Source of the DNA: Rhodococcoides fascians NBRC 12155 = LMG 3623
GTDB taxonomy: Bacteria > Actinomycetota > Actinomycetes > Mycobacteriales > Mycobacteriaceae
Reading direction: 5' to 3'
Assembly (NCBI RefSeq): GCF_001894785.1
Contig: NZ_BCWW01000009.1
Location: 186,001-250,000, forward strand
DNA length: 64,000 bases
Positions 9,821-19,900 of the stretch are shown here, piece after piece (position 1 is the first letter of the stretch; each line of letters begins with the position of its first letter). The notes below the pieces were generated by a model, which did no database searches, was not told the DNA's origin, and saw nothing but the letters and a program-made list of their open reading frames with translations. The translations under genes and the position numbers were made by a program.

Positions 9821-11128
9821 GTGCTACTGACCGTGACTGCAAATGCCACAACCGATTTCCCGGACGCCTCCGATATCGGGTATTTGTTGCACAAGCACCC
9901 CGATCGCGTGCAGAGCTGGAACCTGCCGATGGGTGCCACCACGGTGCTGTATCCCGAGGTCTCGGCTGAGTGCACCACCGTCGCCGTTCTCGCCGATGCC
10001 GACGCCGCCTCCGCATTGGCGGTAGCGCTGTCGCGGCTGTTCAAGCAGACGCTGGCAGGCGTCTGTACCACAAGACCCGAATTGGTCTCTGCGGCAATCG
10101 ATCTGAGCGTCACGATGCCGGCCGCGCCGTCGCGCGGTTCGCCAGATCTTGCGCCTCGGCTGTTCGGACCCCTCGGATGGAATGTCGAGGCCACCCCGAT
10201 CCCACTGGATTCGACGCAGCCGAACTGGGGCGACTCCGAATACGTGGATCTGGTACTCACCGGCACCTTTCCTCTGTCGGCTGCGCTGCGGCACCTGTAC
10301 GTACTGCTGCCAGTGCTCGACGACACCAAGCACTATTGGGTCGGTGAGGACGAGGCGGACAAACTCGTTCGGGCAGCGGGGGATTGGCTCGGCGAGCATC
10401 CGGAGTCGTCGTTGATCGCCTCCCGATATCTTGCGCACCGGCGTGAGCTCGTCGAGTCCGCACTCGATCGTCTGGTCCCCGATGCGCCGGAAGAGGTTGT
10501 CAGCCCACGGGATCCGACGTTGGCCGAGCAGCGACTACATGCGGTACTGGCCGCACTCGGTGATGCCGGTGCGAAGTCGGTCATCGACATGGGGTGCGGC
10601 GAGGGCCGACTGTTGCGTGAATTGCTCGCACACAACGCAATCGAGCGGATAGTCGGTGCCGACGTGAGTGATCGTGCGTTGGCGAAGGCACAGCGCAGGC
10701 TTCGTCTCGACGAGATGTCGGATCGGCAGCGTGGACGCATCGAACTGCTCCAGTCGTCGGCGATCTATCGCGACGTACGGTTGCAAGGATTCGACGCGAT
10801 GGTGCTCATGGAGGTCATCGAGCACATCGACCTCGAACGCCTTCCGGCGTTGGTGCGCTCGGTCTTTCGAGAGGCACGTCCGAGGTCGGTGCTCGTCACC
10901 ACGCCGAACTCGGAATACAACGTGCTGTACCCGGGCCTCGACGCCGGAGCCTTTCGGCACGTCGATCACCGATTCGAGTTCACCCGTGCCCAATTCGAGC
11001 AATGGGCGACGTCGGTGGCGGACGCACACGCCTACACCGTTCGCTTCGACCGCATCGGACCCGTCGACGACGTGCTCGGCAGCCCTACCCAGATCGCGCT
11101 ATTCACCAGAGAGGAGCAGTCCCAGTGA
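9821..11128 (+). CDS. hen1: bacterial Hen1 RNA 3'-terminal 2'-O-methyltransferase
   Basis: Methylates the 2'-OH at the 3' end of cleaved RNA during repair by the Pnkp-Hen1 system, so that the resealed RNA resists recutting. 435 residues. The N-terminal half has the bacterial Hen1 signature (GYLLHKHPDRVQSWNLPMG). The C-terminal methyltransferase has motif I DMGCGEGRLL (about 256-265) and the metal-site segments EVIEHID (331-337) and RHVDHRFEF (about 379-387), with TTPNSEYN between. The GTG at 9821 gives the family's MLLTV start; the frame is open further upstream but that part crosses the palindrome. The stop overlaps the pnkp start by four bases. Confidence 0.93.
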   Translation: MLLTVTANATTDFPDASDIGYLLHKHPDRVQSWNLPMGATTVLYPEVSAECTTVAVLADADAASALAVALSRLFKQTLAGVCTTRPELVSAAIDLSVTMPAAPSRGSPDLAPRLFGPLGWNVEATPIPLDSTQPNWGDSEYVDLVLTGTFPLSAALRHLYVLLPVLDDTKHYWVGEDEADKLVRAAGDWLGEHPESSLIASRYLAHRRELVESALDRLVPDAPEEVVSPRDPTLAEQRLHAVLAALGDAGAKSVIDMGCGEGRLLRELLAHNAIERIVGADVSDRALAKAQRRLRLDEMSDRQRGRIELLQSSAIYRDVRLQGFDAMVLMEVIEHIDLERLPALVRSVFREARPRSVLVTTPNSEYNVLYPGLDAGAFRHVDHRFEFTRAQFEQWATSVADAHAYTVRFDRIGPVDDVLGSPTQIALFTREEQSQ

Positions 11129-13650
11129 GTACCTACGAGATTCCGGACCTGTCCCTCGTCGTCCTCGTCGGCATCAGTGGATCGGGGAAGTCCTCCTTCG
11201 CTGCAGACCGGTTCGGCCCGTACGAAACCGTGTCGAGTGATGCCTGTCGAGGGATGGTCAGCAACGACCCCAACCTGCAGAGCGCCACGAAGGACGCGTT
11301 CGCGCTCCTGGAATTTCTCGTCGCAACCAGGCTGCGGGCCGGTCTGCTCACCGTCGTCGACGCCACCAACGTGCAACCGGCGGCTCGCAAGGCCCTGATC
11401 GCCTTGGCTCGTGAGCACGATGTCCTGCCGGTTGCCGTGGTGCTCGACGTGCCGGAACCGGTCTGCGCACAGCGCAACGCGGACCGCAGCGACAGGACGT
11501 TCGGCCGAGACGTGCTGCGCCGCCAGCAGTCCCAGTTGCAGCGCTCGATGCGAGGGCTGTCCAAAGAAGGCTTTCGCTCGGTTCATGTCCTCGACGGTGT
11601 CGACGCGGTGGCGTCGGCGACGTTCGTTCGTACCCCGCTGCGTAGCGACCGCCGGGAGCTTTCCGGGCCTTTCGATGTGATCGGCGACATTCACGGATGT
11701 CTGTCGGAGCTCGAAAGCCTGCTCACGACTTTGGGTTACACGCTCGAGCGCGACGCAGACGGTAGGGCAGTCGGTGCAACGCCGCCGGAGGGTCGAACGG
11801 CGGTGTTCGTCGGGGACTACGTCGACCGTGGGCCGGATTCGGTCGGTGTGCTGCGGCTCGTGATGGGGATGGTGGCAAACGGCGCAGCACTGGCAGTTCC
11901 GGGCAATCACGAGAACAAGCTCGTCAAGGCGCTGCGAGGTCGGAAAGTCACTGCCTCACACGGTTTGGCCGAGACACTCGAGCAGCTCGACGGCGATACC
12001 GACGAGTTCCGCCGCGAGGTGCTCGAATTCTGTGATGGTCTCGTCGCACACCTGGTGCTCGACGGCGGAAGACTCGTCGTTTCGCACGCGGGGTTGATCG
12101 AGAAGTACCACAACCGCGCGTCGGGCCGAGTGCGCAGCTTCGCCCTGTACGGCGACACCACCGGCGAGACCGACGAATTCGGGCTGCCGGTGCGGTATCC
12201 GTGGGCTCAGGACTATCGCGGGTCGGCGACTGTGCTGTACGGACACACTCCCGTGCCGGAGGTGCAGTGGGAGAACAACACTGCGTGTCTGGACACGGGG
12301 TGTGTCTTCGGCGGCAAGTTGACGGCGCTGCGGTATCCGGAGCGTGAGGTCGTCTCGGTGTCGGCGGAGCAGGTCTGGTACGAGCCGACCCGGCCGCTGG
12401 GCGGGTTCGTTCGGGAGTCGTCGTCGCTGGATCTGTCGGACGTCATCGGACCGACCGGAGTGGAGACTGCGCTGCGTGGGCGTGTGTCGATTCGGCCGGA
12501 GAATGCCGCGGGCGCATTGGAAGTGATGAGCCGGTTCGCCTTGGTTCCGCAGTGGCTGCACTACCTTCCGCCGACGATGGCACCGAGTCGTACCTCGGAA
12601 CGAGAGGGTTATCTTGAGTACCCGACGGAGGCATTCGACGCGTATCGGGCGCTCGGTGCGTCGACGGTGATCTGCGAGGAGAAGCACATGGGCTCGCGGG
12701 TGGTCGTCGTGGTGTGTCGCGATGCCGACACCGCTCGGGCGAAGTTCGACGCTCCCGACGGTGTCCTCGGCACCGCGTACACGCGGACCGGTCGGCCGGT
12801 GTTCGACGAGACCGTGACCGGGGTGCTGATCGCTGGGGTGGCCGACGCTCTGGAGGGGGCCGGCGTGTGGGACGAATTGTCCTCGCACTGGCTGGTTCTC
12901 GACTGCGAACTGATGCCGTGGTCCGCCAAGGCGGAGGGCCTGATCAAGTCCGAGTATGCGGCACCTGCGGCCGTGTCCCGGGCGAATCTCGAGGCCGAGG
13001 AGTCGGTGCTCGCTCGGGCGGCCTCGCGCGGCCTGGCCGTGTCCGAACTGCAGGAACGGAACGTGATTCGGCAGCGCAACCTCGCCGAGTTCACTGCTGC
13101 GTATCGGCGGTACAGCTGGCCGACGGATGGACTGGCAGGCGTCAGTCTCGCCCCGTTCCAGCTGTTGGCCTCCGACGCCGGCACGTATGCGGACCGCCCG
13201 CACGAATGGCACCTTGCACTGGCCGATCGACTGGTGGCCACTGCGCCGAAGCTGTTCACGACGACGCGTCGGATCGAGGTCGATCTGTCGTCGTCGGATT
13301 CGGTTGCGGCAGGGGTGACATGGTGGGAGGAGTTGACGGCACAGGGCGGTGAGGGAATGGTCGTCAAACCGGCGGCCAACATGCCGCGCGGAAAGATGCA
13401 GCCCGGCATGAAGGTTCGTGGCCGGGAGTACCTGCGGCTGATCTACGGTGCGGATTACACCGACCCTAATCGACTCACTGCACTGCGTAACCGAAACGTG
13501 GGACACAAGCAGTCGATGGCGCTACGCGAATACGCGCTCGGCATGGAGGCGTTGGACCGATCGGTGCGTGGTGAACCGTTGTATCGCATCCACCAGGCAG
13601 TGTTCGCGGTACTCGCACTGGAATCGGAGCCGGTGGACCCGCGGTTGTAA
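11125..13650 (+). CDS. pnkp: polynucleotide kinase-phosphatase-ligase Pnkp
   Basis: Three-domain RNA repair enzyme of 841 residues, close to the known bacterial Pnkp size. The N-terminal 5'-OH kinase has P-loop GISGSGKSS (16-24). The central metallophosphatase has GDIHGC, GDYVDRGPDS and GNHENK, which remove 2',3'-cyclic or 3' phosphate. The C-terminal adenylyltransferase has the nucleotidyl lysine in EEKHMGSR (Lys about 520) and a late GGEGMVVKP motif. Pnkp alone is known to seal poorly without Hen1, which matches the GTGA overlap of the two genes here. The likely substrates are tRNAs or other RNAs cut by ribotoxins. Confidence 0.95.
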   Translation: MSTYEIPDLSLVVLVGISGSGKSSFAADRFGPYETVSSDACRGMVSNDPNLQSATKDAFALLEFLVATRLRAGLLTVVDATNVQPAARKALIALAREHDVLPVAVVLDVPEPVCAQRNADRSDRTFGRDVLRRQQSQLQRSMRGLSKEGFRSVHVLDGVDAVASATFVRTPLRSDRRELSGPFDVIGDIHGCLSELESLLTTLGYTLERDADGRAVGATPPEGRTAVFVGDYVDRGPDSVGVLRLVMGMVANGAALAVPGNHENKLVKALRGRKVTASHGLAETLEQLDGDTDEFRREVLEFCDGLVAHLVLDGGRLVVSHAGLIEKYHNRASGRVRSFALYGDTTGETDEFGLPVRYPWAQDYRGSATVLYGHTPVPEVQWENNTACLDTGCVFGGKLTALRYPEREVVSVSAEQVWYEPTRPLGGFVRESSSLDLSDVIGPTGVETALRGRVSIRPENAAGALEVMSRFALVPQWLHYLPPTMAPSRTSEREGYLEYPTEAFDAYRALGASTVICEEKHMGSRVVVVVCRDADTARAKFDAPDGVLGTAYTRTGRPVFDETVTGVLIAGVADALEGAGVWDELSSHWLVLDCELMPWSAKAEGLIKSEYAAPAAVSRANLEAEESVLARAASRGLAVSELQERNVIRQRNLAEFTAAYRRYSWPTDGLAGVSLAPFQLLASDAGTYADRPHEWHLALADRLVATAPKLFTTTRRIEVDLSSSDSVAAGVTWWEELTAQGGEGMVVKPAANMPRGKMQPGMKVRGREYLRLIYGADYTDPNRLTALRNRNVGHKQSMALREYALGMEALDRSVRGEPLYRIHQAVFAVLALESEPVDPRL

Positions 13651-13656
13651 GTGCCT

Positions 13657-13719
13657 GCGGCAGTGGTGTGGCTATGCGCCATCTGGGGCACATATCCACA
13701 CCACTGCGGCGAAGCCGCA
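13657..13719 (+). repeat. long palindrome between convergent pnkp and membrane-protein gene
   Basis: Two 21-base arms (13660-13680 and 13687-13707), the left starting GCAGTGGTGTGG, pair with one mismatch and one wobble around a six-base loop. A second small hairpin, TGCGGC-GAA-GCCGCA, follows at 13705-13719. It fills the gap between two convergent genes and could terminate transcription from both sides. No second copy was seen in the window. Confidence 0.7.
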
Positions 13720-13720
13720 C

Positions 13721-14110
13721 TCAGGCCCGCGGCGATGAAAACGGAGTGATTCCGGCACCGATCGGTGCTGCGATTGCGGCGGTCACCGCTATGGATGCCC
13801 AGAAGGTGGTCGAGTCCAGCATCACGCCTCCGGCAAGTCCGCAGACCGCGACCACGATGCCGCATCCGATCAGCAGTGCTGATCCAACAGCGGCGTGGAG
13901 CAGGCCGGTTCGATCGGGGGTGCGACGGGCGTTGAGCCAGATCATCGTCCCGGTCGTCGCGAACACCAGGGGGACGTAGAAGTAGAGGGAACTGTCACCG
14001 AGTTTCGAGGCGAACGCGGCAATCACCAGTACTGCTCCGAATGCCACCGGGACAGAGAGGGGCATTCCGCCGGACCATCGCTCGAATCTGCTACGCGTCG
14101 ATGACGTCAT
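13721..14110 (-). CDS. small four-helix membrane protein, unknown function
   Basis: Protein of 129 residues with about four hydrophobic segments (VPVAFGAVLVIAAFASKL, FYVPLVFATTGTMIWL, HAAVGSALLIGCGIVVAVCG and ASIAVTAAIAAPIGAG). I do not recognise a family. It is the last gene of a leftward set: its ATG lies 20 bases after the stop of the DUF6286 gene, which itself overlaps the Asp23 gene. Co-transcription with those envelope proteins is the main hint to its role. Confidence 0.7.
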   Translation of the reverse strand: MTSSTRSRFERWSGGMPLSVPVAFGAVLVIAAFASKLGDSSLYFYVPLVFATTGTMIWLNARRTPDRTGLLHAAVGSALLIGCGIVVAVCGLAGGVMLDSTTFWASIAVTAAIAAPIGAGITPFSSPRA

Positions 14111-14130
14111 GGATCCACCGTAACGTGGCG

Positions 14131-14682
14131 TCAGGTCCGTTTGTCGATGTGCAGTTGGACGCGTGTCGCCACATTCGCGCCGCCCAGAGACCGTGCCACG
14201 AACGCGGCGCGAGACTCGGCTTCGGCGGTGAAGACGACAACGTCGAAATCGGCTGCCGCATAGACCGATACAGTGATCGTGGGCATGCCGCGATCATCGA
14301 TCGCTGTTCCTCTGGCTCGTCGAACACCGTCAAATTCTGCCAACTCCGCCGCCACGCCCGACGCGATCGCACTCAGGTCCACATGCGCCGAGAAGTGTGG
14401 CTCCTCGATAACGCTCGCCGTTCCGGTCATGCGTGGTGAGAAGTTGCCGATCAACAACACCAGCGCCGCGACGACGGCCACCGCGACGACGATTGCCAGA
14501 GTCGGTACCCACCAACCCTGCTGCGGCAGTTCGGCAATACGAGCACGCTCGAAGCGAGAGAGCGTCTCCCGTGCCCACGGAACGTCGTAGTGCCACGCAA
14601 GTGCGAAGCCGCCACCGGCGAGGAGAGTGGCTCCCGCGATGACGGCAACGAGTCGATCCACCCCTGCGACAAAGGTTTTCAC
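14131..14682 (-). CDS. DUF6286-like membrane protein (AmaP-like)
   Basis: Protein of 183 residues. Two membrane segments (about 11-30 and 55-78) are followed by a soluble domain that resembles the C-terminal part of the neighbouring Asp23 protein and matches the DUF6286/AmaP-like type that accompanies Asp23/Gls24 proteins in actinobacteria. The GTG at 14682 is chosen because it overlaps the upstream TAG by one base (TAGTG); the much longer open frame to 15093 is a shadow of the Asp23 gene. In firmicutes AmaP anchors Asp23 to the membrane; a like role here is inference. Confidence 0.75.
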   Translation of the reverse strand: MKTFVAGVDRLVAVIAGATLLAGGGFALAWHYDVPWARETLSRFERARIAELPQQGWWVPTLAIVVAVAVVAALVLLIGNFSPRMTGTASVIEEPHFSAHVDLSAIASGVAAELAEFDGVRRARGTAIDDRGMPTITVSVYAAADFDVVVFTAEAESRAAFVARSLGGANVATRVQLHIDKRT

Positions 14683-15620
14683 TACGACACCCGTGTCGGT
14701 TGCGACACCGAGTGCTGCACCGTCAGACGCCGCCCACCCGCGGCGACGGACAGTATCGGACCGAGGGCAGCGCGCACGGCAGCGTCGGCAGTGTCCGGAG
14801 AAACAGCTCGATCTCGCTGCACCCGGACCTCGATCTTCTTGCGTGTGACGACGGTATGCGCGTCCACGACTCCGCGGGTGGACTGCGCTGCAGCACTGCA
14901 CAATCGAGCGATGTCGGTCGGTGTGGCCCAGACGGTGGGCGCCGGACCGCCCAATCCCGAATGAGTTCTCGTCCGAGGTTTGACGCCCGCGAAGACGAAG
15001 AGTGCACCGACGACGATCGATCCGACGGCGGGAGCGATCATCCACCCCTGCCAGTGCAGTTGCGAAACCCAGTGCACGGCATCGGCAATCCATGGACTGC
15101 CGACGATGTGTCCTTGAGCGATGAAGAATTCGCGGCCGGCTACGAACGCCACGGCGAGGAGGGCGAACCCGAACACCAGCGCCACCGGCATCGCCGCGGG
15201 ACCGGCCGTGGGTGGTCGAGGTGAAACCAACGCAGCAGCAACGTCATCAGCAGCAACGCCGTTCGCGGGTCCGCGCGCCGAACGGTCCAGCGCGGTATCC
15301 GACACCAGCACGTTCACCCGATGCACGTGCACGCCGGTCATCGTCGCCAGTGCGGCCTCGACGGTGCGGTGAACCGACTCGGTCACGTCGGTGATCTGCG
15401 AGGGCCAGCGCACTCCGATGTAGAGGTTGACCGAGACGGTGTCCTCTCCGAGGGTGACGTCGGCTCGGGGAAGTTCGCGGCCGGTCAAACGCGACATGCC
15501 GCCGGTGGTGCGGGTGACCCGAGGGTCCTTCGATGCCGCCGCGATGGCCGTTCTCGACAGCGCACGGTGTTTGATCTCCAGACTTCCGCGCGACTCGTCG
15601 TGGGCACTGTGGTGTTGCAC
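14682..15620 (-). CDS. Asp23/Gls24-family protein fused to two membrane helices and a DUF6286-like domain
   Basis: Protein of 312 residues from a GTG at 15620. The N-terminal ~110 residues fit the Asp23/Gls24 envelope-stress fold (SRTAIAAASKDPRV, then VTLGEDTVSVNLYIGVRWP). Residues of about 140-165 and 190-215 form two membrane helices, and the C-terminal ~90 residues resemble the domain in the next gene. Thus one chain carries both the Asp23 part and its membrane anchor. It overlaps the downstream gene by one base. It is divergent from ilvA (70-base gap). Start chosen by the family pattern; an in-frame opening continues upstream into ilvA. Confidence 0.75.
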   Translation of the reverse strand: MQHHSAHDESRGSLEIKHRALSRTAIAAASKDPRVTRTTGGMSRLTGRELPRADVTLGEDTVSVNLYIGVRWPSQITDVTESVHRTVEAALATMTGVHVHRVNVLVSDTALDRSARGPANGVAADDVAAALVSPRPPTAGPAAMPVALVFGFALLAVAFVAGREFFIAQGHIVGSPWIADAVHWVSQLHWQGWMIAPAVGSIVVGALFVFAGVKPRTRTHSGLGGPAPTVWATPTDIARLCSAAAQSTRGVVDAHTVVTRKKIEVRVQRDRAVSPDTADAAVRAALGPILSVAAGGRRLTVQHSVSQPTRVS

Positions 15621-15690
15621 TCCACAACTGTAGTGACGCGGTGCACCTCGGCCGGATCGGCGGCGCAATTCTTCCTGGCATACTGCGGTT

Positions 15691-16920
15691 GTGTCGGAAA
15701 TCGTTCGGGTGACCACGTCGGATATTGCCTCGGCCGAGGCGTTGCTGGAGCCGGTCATGCGCCGGACGCCGGTGGTCGCGTCACGGATTCTGTCCGACCT
15801 GACCGGTCACGAGGTGCGCCTCAAATGCGAGAACCTGCAGCGCACCGGATCGTTCAAGCCGCGCGGGGCGTACAACCGCATCGCCAGGCTCGACGCCGAC
15901 CAGCGAGCCCGAGGCGTGGTGGCGGCCAGCGCAGGCAACCACGCTCAAGGTGTCGCGTGGGCCGCGTCGCAGGTGGGGATCACCTCGACGGTGTTCATGC
16001 CGGTCGGAGTGTCGCTGCCCAAACTCGTCGCCACCAAGGCGTACGGCGCGACGGTTCATCTGGTGGGCAATACCGTCGACGAGGCTCTGACGTCGGCACG
16101 GGAATTCGCCGACCGTACCGGTGCCACGCTCATCCACCCGTTCGACCACCTCGATATCGTCGCCGGGCAGGCGACGCTCGGAACCGAACTGCTGCAGCAG
16201 ATGCCGGATGTCGGCACCATCGTGATCCCCACCGGCGGCGGGGGACTGTTGGCGGGGGTCGCTGCTGCGGTGAAGCTGACGAAACCGGACGTCAGAGTAA
16301 TCGGCGTGCAGGCCGAGGGCGCGGCCGCGTGGCCGGCGTCGTTGGAGGCGGGCCACCCGATCGCGCTGACGTCGATGTCGACGATGGCCGACGGCATCGC
16401 TGTCGGTCTCCCCGGGTCGGTGCCGTTCGATCATGTGCAGGGCTGGGTCGACGACGTCGTCACCGTCAGTGAGGACGCGCTGTCCCGTGCCTTGGTGCTG
16501 TGCATCGAACGAGCGAAGCTCATCGTCGAACCGGCCGGTGCCGCTGCGGTGGCAGCGCTGATGACGCACTCGGCCGAGGAATTGGGCCTGACCGGTTCGG
16601 TGTGCGCGGTGCTCTCCGGCGGAAACATCGATCCGCTGCTGCTCACACATGTCATCACCCACGGACTTCGGGCCGGCGGACGTTATCTGGCAGTGCGGGT
16701 GACGATTTCGGACAAGCCCGGCGGGCTCACCGGCGTCCTGGGGGTCGTGCGCGACGCCGGTGCGAGTGTCGTCGACGTCGTGCATTCCCGCACCGGCGGA
16801 CGCTTGGGCCTCGAGGAAGTCGACGTCATGTTGACCGTCGAGACACGCGGACCCGATCACCGCGGCACGGTGCTCGACGCCCTGGGCGCAGCGGGATATG
16901 CGGTGCAGGTCGAGAACTGA
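15691..16920 (+). CDS. ilvA: threonine ammonia-lyase (threonine deaminase)
   Basis: PLP enzyme converting threonine to 2-oxobutyrate. The 409-residue protein has the PLP lysine in TGSFKPRGA (about residue 54), the SAGNHAQG phosphate/substrate loop, the glycine-rich GGGGLLAG loop, and a C-terminal ACT domain (about 325-409, starting RYLAVRVTISDKPGG). A single ACT domain and this length fit the shorter class, similar to catabolic or CTN-type enzymes, so feedback control by isoleucine is uncertain. The start is a GTG at 15691. No other branched-chain amino acid gene is near. Confidence 0.9.
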   Translation: MSEIVRVTTSDIASAEALLEPVMRRTPVVASRILSDLTGHEVRLKCENLQRTGSFKPRGAYNRIARLDADQRARGVVAASAGNHAQGVAWAASQVGITSTVFMPVGVSLPKLVATKAYGATVHLVGNTVDEALTSAREFADRTGATLIHPFDHLDIVAGQATLGTELLQQMPDVGTIVIPTGGGGLLAGVAAAVKLTKPDVRVIGVQAEGAAAWPASLEAGHPIALTSMSTMADGIAVGLPGSVPFDHVQGWVDDVVTVSEDALSRALVLCIERAKLIVEPAGAAAVAALMTHSAEELGLTGSVCAVLSGGNIDPLLLTHVITHGLRAGGRYLAVRVTISDKPGGLTGVLGVVRDAGASVVDVVHSRTGGRLGLEEVDVMLTVETRGPDHRGTVLDALGAAGYAVQVEN

Positions 16921-16994
16921 CGGCCGGGTTCACACAGGTCGCACTGGTACCTTGATCAGCGACCTGGACCAGGACATCGGTGGGAGAAGTTTGC

Positions 16995-19900
16995 ATGGCA
17001 CGGCTCGTCGCGATCGTTTCCGCACTGGTGGGAATCCTGCTGACGATCTCGATACCGCTGTTGCCGATCGAACAACAACAGTCGTCGTTGACCTGGCCGC
17101 AGAGCGAGACGGTCGGCAATGTCGAGGCCCCGCTCGTCGGTTACACCCCGATCAGCGTCGACGCGACCGTTCCGTGTGCAGCCGCGGCTGATCTCTCCGA
17201 CGGCGGCCTGTTGCTGTCCACGTCGCCCAAGGGATCGCCCGACGCCTATCGCTACGGTCTCGTCGCCGAGGTGACCGGGGGCGAGGCGTCGCAACTGAAG
17301 GTGACGCTGCGCGATTCGGTCCTGCTCGAGAAGCCGGTCGCGGAACTGAGCCCATCGACTGCGGGCGACTGCTTGCTGACGATCACCTCGAACGGCACCG
17401 CGACCACTGTCGGACTGACCGGTGACGACACCGTCTCCCGTGAGGGCGACGTGCGGCCCCAGCTGGTCGGAGTGTTCAGTGATCTGCAGGGCAACGTTCC
17501 CGGTCTGCAGCTGCAGGCCGAGCTGGACAGTAGGTTTTCTTCCACGCCCAGCGCGCTGAAGTGGTTCGCGATGATCGTCGGAGTGCTCGCCACGGGAATA
17601 TCGCTGGTGGCCCTGCACCGCCTCGATCTGTCCGACGGCCGTCGCGCCCGCCGGTTCCTGCCGCGTCGCTGGTGGAGCTTCGGGCCGGCCGACGCGGTGG
17701 TGATCGGGACTCTGCTGGTGTGGCACGTCATCGGCGCGAACACCTCCGACGACGGCTATCAACTGGGCATGGCACGCACGGCCGATCACGCCGGGTACAT
17801 GGCCAACTACTTCCGTTACTTCGGGGTGCCCGAAACACCGTTCGGCACACCGTTGTACGACATGTTCACCCTCCTCTCGCACGTGTCGACGGCCAGTGTG
17901 TGGATGCGGATCCCGACGTTGATCTGCGGCGTCGTCGTCTGGCTCGTCCTCAGTCGTGAGGTGATCCCGCGGTTCGGTGCCGCTGCCCGCGCGTCGAAAA
18001 CTGCGTTGTGGACCGGCGGGCTGGTGATGCTGGCGTTCTGGTTGCCGTACAACAACGGTCTGCGCCCGGAGCCGTTCGTGGCTCTGGGCGTGTTGCTGAC
18101 GTGGTGTTCGGTGGAGCGGTCCATCGCGACACGGCGACTGCTCCCTGCGGCAGCGGCTATCCTGATCGCTGCGTTGACGGTCACGTGCGCACCGTCGGGC
18201 TTCATCTGTTTTGCGCCACTGATTGCCGGTGCCCGGCCGGTGATTCAGATCGTCGTCGCCCGTGCCCGCGCGTTCGGCACCACAGCTTGGGGTGCACTGA
18301 CACTGCTCGCGCCGTTGATCGCGTCGGGCACGGTGGTACTCGTCTTCGCGTTCGGGAATCAGACCGTGGCCGGCATGCTCGAGATGCAGCGGGTGCACAC
18401 TGCGGCCGGGCCGAGCCAGGCGTGGTTCGAGGAGTACCTGCGCTACCAGTGGCTGATGAACATGGACATCGACGGCTCGCTGGCGCGCCGCTTCGGGGTG
18501 TTCGTCATGGTCGTCTCGCTGATCGCGGTGGTGATCGCGATGCTGCGCAAGGGCGGCAAGATTCCCGGCACCGCCACCGGCCCCGCTCGACGCATCGTCG
18601 GCATCACCGTCGGGGCCATGGCATTGATGATGATCACCCCCACCAAGTGGACGCATCACTTCGGCGTGTTCGCCGGGCTCGCGGCCTCGGTTGCGGTGCT
18701 CGCGGCCGTGGCAACCGGCGCAGCGGTGCTCCGTTCGCGGCGCAACCGGTTGCTGTTCGCGGCGGCCGTGTCGTTCCTGACGGCGGTCGCCTTCACCGGA
18801 ACCAACGGCTACTGGTACGTCTCGGCGTGGGGAGTTCCGTTCTGGGACAAGCCGATTCTGGTGGCCGGTCTCGGCATCTCGACGATGTTCCTCGGCCTGA
18901 CGGTACTGCTGTTGCTCGCCGCTGTGTGGTTCCATCTGCGTGCGCCGTACGTCCGCGCCGACAAGCCGATGGCGCGATGGTGGTCGGTGCCGCCGATCGC
19001 CGTGGCCGCAGGGCTGATGGTGCTGCTGGCCGTGGCATCGATGGCCAAGGGTGCGGTGGCTCAGTGGCCGTCGTACTCGGTCGCGAAATCGAACCTGTCG
19101 GCGCTGGCCGGCAACACGTGTGGACTCGCGAACGACGTGCTGCTCGAGACGAACCCCAATGCCGATGTGCTGCAACCGGTCAGCGGCGACGCCGTCGCCG
19201 CTCTGGGGGCCGAGAACGACGGGTTCACCCCGGACGGGGTTGCGCGGGACCTCACCGCAGACAAGGAATCCTCGGCGTCGGGCACCTCGAACACCGTCGA
19301 CACCGAGGATCAGCAACAGCCGACGTCGACCACCGGAGCCGGAACCGGGGGCAGTGCACTGCCGTACGGCCTCGACCCTGCGACCGTGCCGGTGCTGGGG
19401 TCGTTCGGAGCGGACACTCCCGCGACGCTGACCACCGGCTGGTACGCGCTGCCCGCCGACCCCGGTCAGCTCGTCTCCATTGCCGCGGCCGGACGCATCC
19501 GCTCGGTGAACTCCGACGGCATCGTCACCTACGGCCAGAACCTCGAACTCGAGTACGGAGTGGACGGCCGGGCGCAGGGGCGGGTGACGCCCATCGACAT
19601 CGGCCCGACGCCGTCGTGGCGCAACCTGCGGGTGCCGATGGACCTGATTCCCGCCGGCAGCAACATGATTCGTTTAATACTGAGTGACACCGACCGTGAC
19701 CCCGACCAGTGGCTCGCGGTCACCCCGCCGCGGGTGCCGCGTACCCAGACGTTGAACGAGGTGGTCGGGCGCGAGAATCCGGTGCTGTTGGACTGGGAGG
19801 TGGGCTTCAACTTTCCGTGTCAGCATCCATTCGATCACCGACTCGGGGTTGCCGAAGTTCCGCAGTACCGGGTGTTGCCGGACCGCAGCGGTGCCGTCAT

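Noticed and set aside
7951..10329. 792-codon minus-strand frame across fusA, tuf and hen1
   Set aside because: Antisense of three well-supported genes, and it runs through the tuf terminator.
16956..19316. 786-codon minus-strand frame
   Set aside because: Composition is Arg/His/Gln-rich with no domain, as expected for the antisense of the arabinosyltransferase gene.
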